Positions 1-8,591 of a DNA stretch of 45,704 nt are shown piece after piece. Source of the DNA: SAR116 cluster bacterium AG-321-K23 (lineage in GTDB: Bacteria; Pseudomonadota; Alphaproteobacteria; Puniceispirillales; Marisalimonadaceae); assembly GCA_003284565.1 (NCBI GenBank), contig QBXO01000014.1, positions 1 through 45,704 of the forward strand, given 5' to 3'. The stretch's first letter is position 1. Every line of letters starts with the position of its first letter. The notes under the pieces were generated by a model. It did no database searches. It was not told the DNA's origin and saw only the letters and a program-made list of their open reading frames with translations. The translations under genes and the position numbers were made by a program.

Positions 1-334
1 TTTTTATGTTTTCGTTGACATAAAAAATTATGCTGCCTTTTTTGAATTCCAATTGTATTTTGTTATTATCTTTTGAAAATTTAATTTTTGAAACTTTCAC
101 AGATGATTTTGTAGAGAAGCATATTTTTGTATTATCGTCTAAAATAAGAATAGCAGGTTTTTTTCTAGTACTTAAATAATCACCTATTTTAATTTGGTAA
201 TCTTTACTTAATATTGATCTATTACCATAGATATCTAAAAGATAAATATTATTTTGAACTTCCTTAATTATTATTTCAGCAAAGCTCAATTTTGATATTG
301 TTGTAAACAATAGAAAAAAAATGAATAATTTCAT
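1..334 (-). CDS. FecR-domain exported protein, partial (3' end outside window)
   Basis: This minus-strand reading frame opens with ATG at 334 and stays open to the left edge, giving 111 residues without the C-terminus. Residues 1-19 (MKLFIFFLLFTTISKLSFA) form a signal peptide with a likely cut after SFA, so the protein is exported to the periplasm or envelope. The rest has the FecR pattern: a G-D-Y-L-S-T turn, an L-x-L-D-D-N strand, S-S-V-K-V, then L-E-F-K-K-G-S-I. FecR domains usually sense or bind envelope ligands, but no anti-sigma helix or sigma factor is visible here. It lies downstream of the BMP importer on the same strand, past a hairpin, so it is probably a separate unit. Function unknown. 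Confidence 0.6.
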   Translation of the reverse strand, partial: MKLFIFFLLFTTISKLSFAEIIIKEVQNNIYLLDIYGNRSILSKDYQIKIGDYLSTRKKPAILILDDNTKICFSTKSSVKVSKIKFSKDNNKIQLEFKKGSIIFYVNENIK

Positions 335-368
335 TAAAATATAATTTATTCATCAAACATTAAAAGTT

Positions 369-395
369 AGGTAGTCACAAAAAATGTGACTACCT
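369..395 (-). terminator. Hairpin after BMP binding-protein gene
   Basis: An 11-bp perfect stem (AGGTAGTCACA paired with TGTGACTACCT) with a five-base loop lies 12 bases past the stop codon of the binding-protein gene. On the minus strand it is followed only by AACTTTTA, a weak U-tract. It is probably the 3' end of the ABC-importer transcript, acting as a terminator or as a stabilising 3' hairpin. Confidence 0.6.
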
Positions 396-406
396 CAGTA
401 AAGTAA

Positions 407-1516
407 TTAACCTGGAACCTTACCATTTACACCTTTGAGATAATAATTCATTCCCCACAGAGCGCCATCATCAAGTGCTTTACCTGCAGGAATAATTTCT
501 TTACCAGTGTTATCAATTAAAGGCCCAGCGAAAATATTTATTTTTCCATTCCTAATACCATCTAGAGCTTTTTGTGCTTTTTGAGCAACATCAGCTGGCA
601 TATTTTGGAACTTGGAAATAACTAACATATCAGATTTTAGACCACCCCAAACATTACCGGGCCAATGATTAGGCCCATCACCAGTATTCCATTTACCATT
701 TCTTAGCTCTTCAATTTTCTTAATATAATAAGGACCCCAGTTGTTAATAGATGCAAATAATTGTGCTTTAGGTGCAAATGCTGACATGTCAGTAGATTGA
801 CCGAAGCCCATCGCACCTTTTTTCTCTGCTATTTGAAGCATTGCTGGAGAGTCTGTATGTTGTGCTAAAATATCAGCACCTTCAGCAATATGTACTTTAG
901 CAGCGTCAGCCTCTTTAACTGGATCATACCATGTGTTTGCCCATATCACAGATATTGAAGCATTTTTATTCACAGATTTCATACCTTGAGCAAAAGCATT
1001 AATACCCATAATTACTTCTGCAATTGGATACGCGCCAATATAACCAATTTTGTTCGATTTAGTCATTAAACCAGCCACTACGCCTTGTATATATCTACCT
1101 TCATAAAATCTAATGTTTCCAGTAGCAACATTTTTTGATCTCTTATAGCCAGTAATATGCTCAAATTTTACATTCGGAAACTCTTTAGCAACTTTCAAAG
1201 TAGGCTCCATGTAACCAAAGGAAGTCGTAAAAATAATTTCATTTCCTTGTTTTGCTAATTCTCTGATAACTCTAGTTGCGTCTGGACCCTCTGGTACATT
1301 TTCAACTACTGAAACTTTAACGTCTTTACCAAACCGTTTTTCAACCATTTGTTTCCCAAGTTCGTGAGCATATGTCCAACCATGGTCGCCTGGTGTTGTT
1401 AAATAAACAAAACCAACTTTAGTTGGGCTTCCGGCAAAAGAATTACTTACTAAAAAAAATAATACTGATGTGCTGAGAGCAATCAGTGAAAAAATACGCA
1501 TACAAAATTTTATCAT
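407..1516 (-). CDS. BMP family ABC transporter substrate-binding protein
   Basis: This is a periplasmic binding protein of the Bmp/PnrA (Med) family, whose members bind purine nucleosides or related compounds for ABC import. The signal peptide covers about residues 1-28 with a cut after SFA; there is no lipobox cysteine, so it should be soluble. The mature N-terminus has the family pattern VGFVYLTTPGDHGWTYAH, and GYIGAYPIAEV and AQHTDSPA lie in the hinge and binding regions. At 369 residues it has the family's usual length. The start is supported by AGGAG six bases upstream. It is the last gene of the minus-strand order ATPase-permease-permease-binding protein, with a 108-base gap before it that contains a TATAAT but no matching -35. 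The exact ligand cannot be read from sequence; a purine nucleoside or base would fit the purine island downstream. Confidence 0.88.
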   Translation of the reverse strand: MIKFCMRIFSLIALSTSVLFFLVSNSFAGSPTKVGFVYLTTPGDHGWTYAHELGKQMVEKRFGKDVKVSVVENVPEGPDATRVIRELAKQGNEIIFTTSFGYMEPTLKVAKEFPNVKFEHITGYKRSKNVATGNIRFYEGRYIQGVVAGLMTKSNKIGYIGAYPIAEVIMGINAFAQGMKSVNKNASISVIWANTWYDPVKEADAAKVHIAEGADILAQHTDSPAMLQIAEKKGAMGFGQSTDMSAFAPKAQLFASINNWGPYYIKKIEELRNGKWNTGDGPNHWPGNVWGGLKSDMLVISKFQNMPADVAQKAQKALDGIRNGKINIFAGPLIDNTGKEIIPAGKALDDGALWGMNYYLKGVNGKVPG

Positions 1517-1624
1517 ATCAAACTCCTAAATTAATTATAAAACCTTAAAGTGAATCTATAAAATGACAATAAAAAAAGATTAATTTTTAAATAAATTTCT
1601 TAAATGCAAATATTTGTTTCATTT

Positions 1625-2536
1625 TTACTGACTACCAAAAAAAGGTTTACCAAGTGATGCTGGTACAACACTATTATTTTTAGATAATCTTCCTGAGATC
1701 ATCGTTAATGCAATTATAGTAGCAATATATGGCATCATTGAGAGTAACTGTGAAGGTATAGGCCAACCTCTTGCTTGACCAACTAATTGTGCAATAGTAA
1801 TTCCTCCAAATATTAGAGCTCCAACTATAATACGCCAAGGTATCCAAGACGCAAAGACGACTAAAGCTAGTGCAATCCAACCTCTACCTGCTGTCATACC
1901 TTCTGACCAGTGAGGCGTAAGCACTAAAGGAATATAAGCCCCTCCAATTCCAGCACACAATCCACCAAAGCAAGTGGCATACCACCTAATCTTTTTTACT
2001 GGATAACCAACAGAGTGTGCGCTTTGATGATCATCTCCAACAGCCCTTAAAATAATTCCTGATTTTGAATATTTTAAAAAGAAAGAAATAAAAATAATTA
2101 TTGCTATAGATAAATATGCAACAAAATCTTGTTTGAATAGGATGCTGCCAAAAATAGGGATATCTGATAATAAAAAAATCTCTATTTTAGGCAATGATGG
2201 TATCGTCTTCCCAACTAAAGGTGCTCCTGCTAATCCAGTAAGACCAGTAGCAAATATAGTTAATCCAAGTCCAGTAGCGACTTGATTGGTCATAAAGTTA
2301 ATTGTAAATATAGAAAAAATTGAAGCCATAAGCACTCCTGACAATGCCCCTGCAACTATTCCATAATAGGGGTTTTCTAGCCACAATACTGCTCCTAATG
2401 CACCAACAGCACCACTCAACATCATTCCCTCAACCCCAAGATTTAAAACTCCACTTTTTTCAGCAATAAGTTCTCCTGTTGCTGCAAGCAATAATGGAAT
2501 TGATGTTGCAATTATAGTTAGGATTAGAGCTTCCAT
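1625..2536 (-). CDS. BMP-type ABC transporter permease (NupQ-like)
   Basis: This inner-membrane permease of the branched-chain/BMP class has about eight hydrophobic segments. The motif GVLNLGVEGMMLSGA near residue 28 is typical of the NupQ/YufQ half of nucleoside importers. I chose ATG at 2536 rather than an in-frame ATG at 2557, because AGAGAGA lies upstream of 2536 and this start removes a 19-base overlap with the preceding permease gene, leaving two bases between them. It works as a heterodimer with the permease encoded at 2539-3615, driven by the fused ATPase. About 303 residues is the usual family size. Confidence 0.85.
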   Translation of the reverse strand: MEALILTIIATSIPLLLAATGELIAEKSGVLNLGVEGMMLSGAVGALGAVLWLENPYYGIVAGALSGVLMASIFSIFTINFMTNQVATGLGLTIFATGLTGLAGAPLVGKTIPSLPKIEIFLLSDIPIFGSILFKQDFVAYLSIAIIIFISFFLKYSKSGIILRAVGDDHQSAHSVGYPVKKIRWYATCFGGLCAGIGGAYIPLVLTPHWSEGMTAGRGWIALALVVFASWIPWRIIVGALIFGGITIAQLVGQARGWPIPSQLLSMMPYIATIIALTMISGRLSKNNSVVPASLGKPFFGSQ

Positions 2537-2538
2537 TA

Positions 2539-3615
2539 TTATTTTCTCTCTGACCATTGAATTTTATATTTTTGAAGAGTTTCACCTGTTAACAAAAAAA
2601 AGAGTAAAATACCTTCAAATAGACCAGTAACAACTTTTGGTATACCCATAGTCATTTGGGCATTATCAGCTCCTAGCTTAACTGTTGCTATAATTATTCC
2701 AGCAAATAAAATACCAAGAGGATTTAATCTTCCAAGAAAAGCAACTATTATTGCCGTAAATCCATAACCAAAAGAAACTTCAGGTTGTAATTGACCTATA
2801 TTTGCTGAAACTTCAATCACGCCGGCCACCCCAGCTAAGCCACCAGATAGTAAGAGAACTGTCAAAGTAATCGAATTCTGACTAAAGCCCGCAAATTTTG
2901 CAGCTTGAGGAGCAGATCCTAGTACATTGATTTTAAATCCACCCAAAGTTTTATTCACAAAAATCCATGCAATAGGTATTAATAGAACAACAAACAAAAT
3001 CCCATAATGAAGTTGGCCAAGGAAACCTATACCTGGAAAAGGTATTTTATTAATCAAAGCTCCTTCAGGATAGGGTTTAGATAATGGAAATCCAAAACTC
3101 ATTGGATCCCTTAATGGGCCCCTTACAATGAAATCTATGAATAGCATCGCAACATAAACTAGCATTAAACTAACTAAAATTTCGTTAACATTTAATTTTA
3201 TCTTTAATATAGCCGGTATAAATGCCCACAATGCTCCACCTATAAAACCAGTCACAAGTGTAATTAATAAAAAGAATTTTGATTCAATATTTGGAAAAGA
3301 CAATGCAATAAAACCTGCTAACAAGGCTCCCATAATAAATTGACCTTCTGCACCAATATTCCAAACATTAGATTTGAAACATAGCATCAAACCTGTACCA
3401 ATGATAATGAGTGGACAAGCTTTAACTAAAATATCACTAATACGATCTATTCTTGAGAAGGGAGACACAAATATTTGATACAGAGTTTCTATTGGATTGT
3501 AACCTAAGAATGTGAAAATTAATAAACCAAAAAAAATTGTAAAAACTATTGATAAAATTGGTGCTATCAAAATCCAGTTTTTAGAAACTTTTTCTCTTGG
3601 AACAAAAGTAATCAT
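2539..3615 (-). CDS. BMP-type ABC transporter permease (NupP-like)
   Basis: This 358-residue inner-membrane permease has an N-terminal hydrophobic segment (about residues 14-36) and the family motif N-I-G-A-E-G-Q-F-I-M-G-A near residue 85, which marks the NupP/YufP partner subunit. Its ATG overlaps the TGA of the ATPase gene (ATGA at 3612-3615), so translation is probably coupled. It should pair with the smaller permease immediately downstream to form the membrane channel of the same importer. The ligand follows that of the binding protein at 407-1516. Confidence 0.85.
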   Translation of the reverse strand: MITFVPREKVSKNWILIAPILSIVFTIFFGLLIFTFLGYNPIETLYQIFVSPFSRIDRISDILVKACPLIIIGTGLMLCFKSNVWNIGAEGQFIMGALLAGFIALSFPNIESKFFLLITLVTGFIGGALWAFIPAILKIKLNVNEILVSLMLVYVAMLFIDFIVRGPLRDPMSFGFPLSKPYPEGALINKIPFPGIGFLGQLHYGILFVVLLIPIAWIFVNKTLGGFKINVLGSAPQAAKFAGFSQNSITLTVLLLSGGLAGVAGVIEVSANIGQLQPEVSFGYGFTAIIVAFLGRLNPLGILFAGIIIATVKLGADNAQMTMGIPKVVTGLFEGILLFFLLTGETLQKYKIQWSERK

Positions 3616-5174
3616 TTAACGGATACCATTTTTTTCTTTTTTATACTTTTGCCACCCATTAATAAACCGACATCCGCGGCTGTTATATCTTCAACACGAA
3701 ATATTTGGCTTAAAACACCTTGATTAATTACTGCAATTTTATGAGATAATTCAAAAATTTCTTCTAAATCTTGACTTATTAAAATTACTGCTTTTCCGCT
3801 TTGAGATAGATCTAATAATTTTTGTCTTATTGTGGTTGCGGCTCCAATATCAACACCCCATGTAGGTTGAGAAAAAATCGCGACTTTAGGATTGTTAGCT
3901 AGAGATCTTCCTAAAATAAATTTTTGTAAATTTCCACCGGACAATTGACTAGCCAAAGGATTTATTTCTGGGCATCTTACGTCATTACTCTTTATTATTT
4001 TTTCACATTCATCTGCACTATTTTGGGGATTATTTAACAAGTTTGATATCCAGCTTTTAGTATTGTTGTATTTGAAAAAATAAGTAAGAAATGTGTTTTC
4101 ATTTAGGGATAAGTTTGGAACTGTAGCGTGAAAAGTCCTTTCTTCAGGTATTGTTTCTATACCTAACTTTCGTCTTTCATTTATATTTGTTTTACCTATG
4201 GGCAAATTATCTAAAAGTATTTGATTATGATGTTCACAATTAATTTCTCCGCTCAAAATCTCCATTAACTCTACTTGTCCATTCCCAGCAATACCGGCAA
4301 CACCTAGAATCTCTCCATAGTTAACTTGTAAATTTACATTTTTTAATGAAATTCCAAATTCATGATCTTTCTGTTTATTTAAATTTTTTAACTCAAATGC
4401 AATATTTGTTATTGATCTTTTTTTAATATTTTTTCTCAACTCAGTAATTTTTTTTCCAACCATTGTCTCTGCTAAAAATTTTGTTGTAGTTTTTTTAGCA
4501 TCAATTGTTGCAATAGATTTTCCAGATTTTAAAATTGTTACCTCATCGGCTAACTCAATTATTTCTTCTAACTTGTGACTAATATAGAGTATAGAGCATC
4601 CCGAAGAAGCAAGTCTTTTTAAAATCTTAAATAAATTTATTATCTCTTGTGGTGTAAGAACTGAGGTTGGTTCATCCATTATTAAAAGATTAGGGTTTTG
4701 CATTAAGCATCTAATAATTTCTACCCTTTGTTTTTCGCCAACTGATAATTCGCTAACTAATTTAAAAGGATCAACAAATAATTCCCATTCTTTTGATAAA
4801 TTAGTTATGTCATCGACTATTTTGTTTAATTTAATTTTATTATCAAGTGCGATTAAAATATTTTCTGCAACTGTAAGAGCAGGGAAAAGAGAAAAATGTT
4901 GAAAAACCATTCCTATTCCGTTTTTACGAGCTATATTCGGTGATGTTATAACTATCTTTTTATTGTTAATTTCTATTGATCCACTGTCTGGTTGCAGTAC
5001 ACCATAAAATATTTTGACTAATGTTGATTTTCCAGCACCATTTTCTCCCAATAGTGCATGTATTTGACCTCTAGCAATTGAAATATCGATATCCTCATTA
5101 GCAGTAAAATTACCAAATGATTTATTTATTTTAGTTGCTTTTAAAAGAATTTCTGATCCTTTTTCTTGGTCCAT
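3612..5174 (-). CDS. BMP-type ABC transporter ATP-binding protein, two fused ATPase domains (NupO-like)
   Basis: This 520-residue cytoplasmic ATPase contains two ABC domains in one chain, as in NupO/YufO and sugar-type ABC importers. Domain 1 has Walker A GENGAGKS at residues 43-50, signature LSVGEKQ near 144 and Walker B LLIMDEP near 166. Domain 2 has a loosened Walker A (GIAGNGQ), an intact LSGGNLQK signature and AIFSQPTWGVD in the Walker B position, lacking the usual D-E. Degeneration of the second site is normal in this family. It is the first gene of the ABC operon; AAGG precedes the ATG and a TATAAT box lies about 22 bases upstream. Confidence 0.9.
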   Translation of the reverse strand: MDQEKGSEILLKATKINKSFGNFTANEDIDISIARGQIHALLGENGAGKSTLVKIFYGVLQPDSGSIEINNKKIVITSPNIARKNGIGMVFQHFSLFPALTVAENILIALDNKIKLNKIVDDITNLSKEWELFVDPFKLVSELSVGEKQRVEIIRCLMQNPNLLIMDEPTSVLTPQEIINLFKILKRLASSGCSILYISHKLEEIIELADEVTILKSGKSIATIDAKKTTTKFLAETMVGKKITELRKNIKKRSITNIAFELKNLNKQKDHEFGISLKNVNLQVNYGEILGVAGIAGNGQVELMEILSGEINCEHHNQILLDNLPIGKTNINERRKLGIETIPEERTFHATVPNLSLNENTFLTYFFKYNNTKSWISNLLNNPQNSADECEKIIKSNDVRCPEINPLASQLSGGNLQKFILGRSLANNPKVAIFSQPTWGVDIGAATTIRQKLLDLSQSGKAVILISQDLEEIFELSHKIAVINQGVLSQIFRVEDITAADVGLLMGGKSIKKKKMVSVK

Positions 5175-5196
5175 AAGCTTACCTTATTTGACAAAA

Positions 5197-5223
5197 ATTA
5201 TAAGTTTATTTTGAGGATAACAA
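5197..5223 (-). promoter_or_regulatory. Candidate promoter for ABC-importer operon
   Basis: On the minus strand a perfect TATAAT (5197-5202) is preceded by TTGTTA (5218-5223) with a 15-base spacer, shorter than the usual 16-18. It sits in the 63-base gap before the ATPase gene. The -10 is convincing, the -35 weak. Confidence 0.3.
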
Positions 5224-5237
5224 ACAAATGTAAGTAA

Positions 5238-5423
5238 TCAATTTTTTTGTTTTGAAGTTTTCAATATTAAAAAAATTAATATAGCAACTGAAATAAAGAT
5301 AATACAAATAAATAAATTAAAGTTACTGACGTGCATTTTGTTAAACCCACATGAAAATATTACAGCTGTTGCAATTAGTATCATTAACCAATGCACAGGT
5401 TTACCAATAAATATTTTATTCAT
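5238..5423 (-). CDS. Small two-helix membrane protein
   Basis: This 61-residue protein has two hydrophobic segments (about residues 10-25 and 35-54) separated by a short polar loop, and a basic C-terminus (KTSKQKN). I do not recognise a family. The gene looks real because its ATG overlaps the TGA of the TRAP permease gene as ATGA (5420-5423), a coupling typical of working operon partners. It could be an accessory subunit of the TAXI transporter, but the permease already carries its own fused small-subunit region. The sequence supports membrane location only. Confidence 0.6.
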   Translation of the reverse strand: MNKIFIGKPVHWLMILIATAVIFSCGFNKMHVSNFNLFICIIFISVAILIFLILKTSKQKN

Positions 5424-7435
5424 GTTGCAGCCTTAAATTTTAAATTAAGTTTTCCTTGCAAATAATATATCAACATAAGAATAATTATTCCCAAAAAATT
5501 AAAGTAAATACCGTCAATACCGTAAAAATGTTGAAGTGGTGGAATTAATAACGTTACTGAACTAAGTAAAGCCAAAGTTCTTTTAAATGCATTTAGTCTA
5601 CCGTTGAACCAACCTTCGAGACCTAAAGTCATGCTCCAATAAGCTAGAAGCACAGAAATTAAACTATATATACTCCAAATGATTGGCCCTTCCATCAATA
5701 ATGAAGGATTATAAACAAACGCAAAAGGAACTATATATTTTGCAATTCCAACTTTGCTTGACTCAACAGCAGTAGCCATCGGTGGAGATTTTGCTATAGC
5801 AGCACCTGCAAAAGAAGCAAGAGCAACTGGTGGAGTTATTGTAGAAACAACGCCAAAATAGAATGCAAACATGTGAGCTGCTATTGGGATTATGCCTGAC
5901 TCAATTAATGAAGGTACTATAAGTGCGGCAACAGTTATGTACACGGCAGTCGTTGTCATGCCCATACCAAGGATTATTGCTGAAATAGCAGTTAAACATA
6001 ACAGGATGAATAATACACCTCCGGATAAATCTATTACTGATTGTGTAAATTTCAGTCCAAGACCTGATACAAATACGGAGCCAATAATAATTCCAGCACA
6101 AGCACAAGCAATAGTAACAGGGACAGTGGATTTTATACCACTCTCAAATGCTCCTAATAAATCAACTACTGACATCCTAGTATTTTTTTTAATAAAACTA
6201 AGAATAATTACAGAAACAATACTCCAAAAACCCGCTGTCATAGCAGTTTTACCGTAAATGAGAAGTCCTATTAGCACTACAAGTGATAGTAACATATGTC
6301 CGCCACCTTTAAGTACTTCTATTACATTCGGTAAAACAGATTTATCAATTTTTTGTATACCGTGTTTTTCTGCTTCGACATGGACCATAAAATAAATTGT
6401 AGTAAAATATAGAAAGGCTGGAATAATAGATGCTAAAATAACATATGAATATGGGGCCTCTAAAAATTCAGCCATTATAAATGCAGCAGCACCCATTATT
6501 GGAGGAGTTATTTGTCCTCCTGAAGAAGCACATGCTTCAACGGCAGCAGCAAATTTTGCTCTGTAACCATAGTTTTTCATAAGTGGAATAGTAAAAGATC
6601 CAGTTGTTACAACATTTGCAACAGCAGAACCATAGACGGTTCCTGTCATTCCTGAAGCTACTACAGCTGCTTTTGCTGGACCTCCAGTTCTATGGCCTGT
6701 CAATGCTACTGCTAAATCTACAAAAAACCTACCAACACCTGACCTGATAAGAATTCCACCAAATATAATAAATAGTACAATATATGTAGATGCAACATAA
6801 AGTGGAATTCCGTAGATACCGTCAGATGTCATAAACAAAGTGTCAATGTATTTAGCTAATCTTGTTGGAGGTCCATAAAAAAAACCAAAAAATTTGTGAG
6901 CATATAGAGCATGTAACATAAAAAAACCAGCAACAAAAACCATGGCCCAACCAACAGCTCTTCTTGTCGCGTCTAAAACAATAAATATGAGAATTGAACC
7001 TACTATTATATCCCCAATATACTTGTCTCCATAACGCATCATAAAGTTTTCCACATCCCAGGTTGTCCATAACTGAACAAAAATAATTGAAAGGATAATT
7101 ATGAGATCATAAGCAAAACCAATAGATCTAAAAAAATTACCTCTTGAATCATTTTTTACTAATACTGGGTCTTTAATATTATTTCGAAAAAGAGGATAAA
7201 TAAATACTGCCAAGACCATCATCGCAGAAAGGTGAATGGATCTAAATGATCTGCCCTCAGGCGTTCCATAAACAGCAACAAATAAATGATAAAATGCTAA
7301 TCCAACTGATAACCAAGAGCAAAGAACTATAATCCAATAATAAATTGATTTATCTTTGTTCCATTCTAAAAGTTCGTCAAAAAAACTTATTTCTTTAACT
7401 TCGTTATAAATTAATTTTTTTTTATTTTGTGTCAT
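5420..7435 (-). CDS. TRAP transporter fused permease subunit, TAXI-associated (DctQM type)
   Basis: This 671-residue polytopic inner-membrane protein has the architecture of TAXI-TRAP fused permeases: an N-terminal region of about four helices standing in for DctQ, then a DctM-like channel. DctM hallmarks include IIFGGILIRSGVGRF, a glycine/alanine-rich segment with GTVYGSAVANVVTTGSFTIP near residue 265, GQITPPIMGAAAF, and ITPPVALASFAGAAIAKS in the second repeat. It imports an organic acid with a sodium or proton gradient together with the binding protein encoded upstream at 7494-8450. A hairpin in the 58-base gap between the two genes may set their relative expression. Confidence 0.92.
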   Translation of the reverse strand: MTQNKKKLIYNEVKEISFFDELLEWNKDKSIYYWIIVLCSWLSVGLAFYHLFVAVYGTPEGRSFRSIHLSAMMVLAVFIYPLFRNNIKDPVLVKNDSRGNFFRSIGFAYDLIIILSIIFVQLWTTWDVENFMMRYGDKYIGDIIVGSILIFIVLDATRRAVGWAMVFVAGFFMLHALYAHKFFGFFYGPPTRLAKYIDTLFMTSDGIYGIPLYVASTYIVLFIIFGGILIRSGVGRFFVDLAVALTGHRTGGPAKAAVVASGMTGTVYGSAVANVVTTGSFTIPLMKNYGYRAKFAAAVEACASSGGQITPPIMGAAAFIMAEFLEAPYSYVILASIIPAFLYFTTIYFMVHVEAEKHGIQKIDKSVLPNVIEVLKGGGHMLLSLVVLIGLLIYGKTAMTAGFWSIVSVIILSFIKKNTRMSVVDLLGAFESGIKSTVPVTIACACAGIIIGSVFVSGLGLKFTQSVIDLSGGVLFILLCLTAISAIILGMGMTTTAVYITVAALIVPSLIESGIIPIAAHMFAFYFGVVSTITPPVALASFAGAAIAKSPPMATAVESSKVGIAKYIVPFAFVYNPSLLMEGPIIWSIYSLISVLLAYWSMTLGLEGWFNGRLNAFKRTLALLSSVTLLIPPLQHFYGIDGIYFNFLGIIILMLIYYLQGKLNLKFKAAT

Positions 7436-7456
7436 TTAAAATAATAACAGGTGTTT

Positions 7457-7483
7457 AGAAAGGCACAAAGACTGTGCCTTTCT
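7457..7483 (-). terminator. Intercistronic hairpin between TAXI binding-protein and permease genes
   Basis: An 11-bp perfect stem (AGAAAGGCACA with TGTGCCTTTCT) and a five-base loop lie 11 bases past the binding-protein stop. In the minus-strand transcript no U-tract follows the stem; the T-run lies on the other side. It therefore looks more like a 3'-protecting or attenuating hairpin that favours the binding-protein message than a full terminator. Confidence 0.55.
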
Positions 7484-7493
7484 ATTTTTTAAT

Positions 7494-8450
7494 TTACATT
7501 ACGCCTTGTTCTTTATAATATTTTGCAGCTCCTGGATGAATTGGCACTGCAGCTCCGTTAACAGCGTCTTTGAGGATAACTTTTTTCCAAACGCCTTTTA
7601 CCTTCACAAATTCAGCATGATTATCCCAAAATGCTTTTGTCATTTTGTAAACTAGATCGTCTGACAAATCTTTATGAACGATCATAGAAGTAACAATTCC
7701 TAAAGTAGGGATATCCTTATCAAGAGATTTATACGCACTTGCAGGAATTTTACCATAAATATAACCAGGATTGTTCTTAACGATTCTGTCTATTCTGTCC
7801 TTAGGAAGTCCGATAAATCTTATTCCTGGGCTGTTTTCGAGTTCGATAAAACTAGCTTGTGGAACAGAGGTTGCTGCCATAAATACATCTGCCTGACCAT
7901 CTTTCATTAGAGCTACAGACTCCTTATAGCTAACCATATGAACAACACCACCATTTTTTTTGATTGTGTTAAAGTCATATCCATAATCTTTTATAATTGA
8001 CTCACAGAAAGCTGTACCAGTCCACTTCGGCTTACCAGGACTTATATTAGCTGATTTCATATCCTCAAATCCCTTGATTTTAGAATCAGCTCTTACTGCT
8101 ACCTGAAAGGCTGCTGGATATAAAGTTGCAAAGTATCTTACATTTTTATGTGCTTTTTTGAACTTCCCTTTTCCGCTGTAGCCATTCGCAACTGTATGAG
8201 CGTAAGTCCAACCAATTTCTGCATCACCCCCGTCAACAGACATTACATTTGAAATACCACCACCTGAAGTATTAGATGTTGAAACACCCTTTATGCTAGT
8301 TTCCATAACCTGCATCACTTTAGCACCTAATGGATACCAAGATCCACCTGATGGTCCAGAAACCATTCTAAGAAATTGATCAGCATTAGCGACTGACGAT
8401 GTTACTAGTACAGAAGATGCTACTAGAAGTACGCTTGAAAAACGTCTCAT
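7494..8450 (-). CDS. TAXI family TRAP transporter solute-binding protein
   Basis: This is a periplasmic binding protein of the TAXI (TRAP-associated extracytoplasmic immunogenic) family, 318 residues, usual length. The signal peptide is about residues 1-23 with a cut after ANA. The mature protein begins with the family pattern L-R-M-V-S-G-P-S-G-G-S-W-Y-P-L-G, which forms part of the ligand pocket, and includes DAEIGWTYA near residue 76. AGGGGG precedes the ATG by about eight bases. It is the first gene of the TAXI operon and is divergent from the HMG-CoA-lyase operon, which makes the two candidates for shared regulation and a shared substrate. Known TAXI ligands are organic acids such as glutamate or 2-oxoglutarate; the ligand here is unknown. 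Confidence 0.9.
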   Translation of the reverse strand: MRRFSSVLLVASSVLVTSSVANADQFLRMVSGPSGGSWYPLGAKVMQVMETSIKGVSTSNTSGGGISNVMSVDGGDAEIGWTYAHTVANGYSGKGKFKKAHKNVRYFATLYPAAFQVAVRADSKIKGFEDMKSANISPGKPKWTGTAFCESIIKDYGYDFNTIKKNGGVVHMVSYKESVALMKDGQADVFMAATSVPQASFIELENSPGIRFIGLPKDRIDRIVKNNPGYIYGKIPASAYKSLDKDIPTLGIVTSMIVHKDLSDDLVYKMTKAFWDNHAEFVKVKGVWKKVILKDAVNGAAVPIHPGAAKYYKEQGVM

Positions 8451-8483
8451 TTAAACCCCCTAATTAAATTATGTTAAAGTATA

Positions 8484-8513
8484 ATTATCACTACTAATTT
8501 TTCAAAAGGTCAA
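8484..8513 (-). promoter_or_regulatory. Promoter for TAXI TRAP operon
   Basis: On the minus strand TTGACC (8508-8513) and GATAAT (8484-8489) are separated by 18 bases. Both hexamers match the sigma-70 consensus at five of six positions. Transcription would start near 8477, about 27 bases before the binding-protein ATG. Confidence 0.5.
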
Positions 8514-8591
8514 GAGAATGTTGTATTTTTTTAAATAAATCTTATTGTTATTTAGTCAGTTTATTCATCATTTATCAAAGGAGATGAATTT

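Noticed and set aside
1517-1624. TATAAT upstream of the BMP binding-protein gene as a separate promoter
   Set aside because: The nearest TTGTCA is 24 bases away, too far, and the gene is otherwise well explained as the last gene of the ABC operon.
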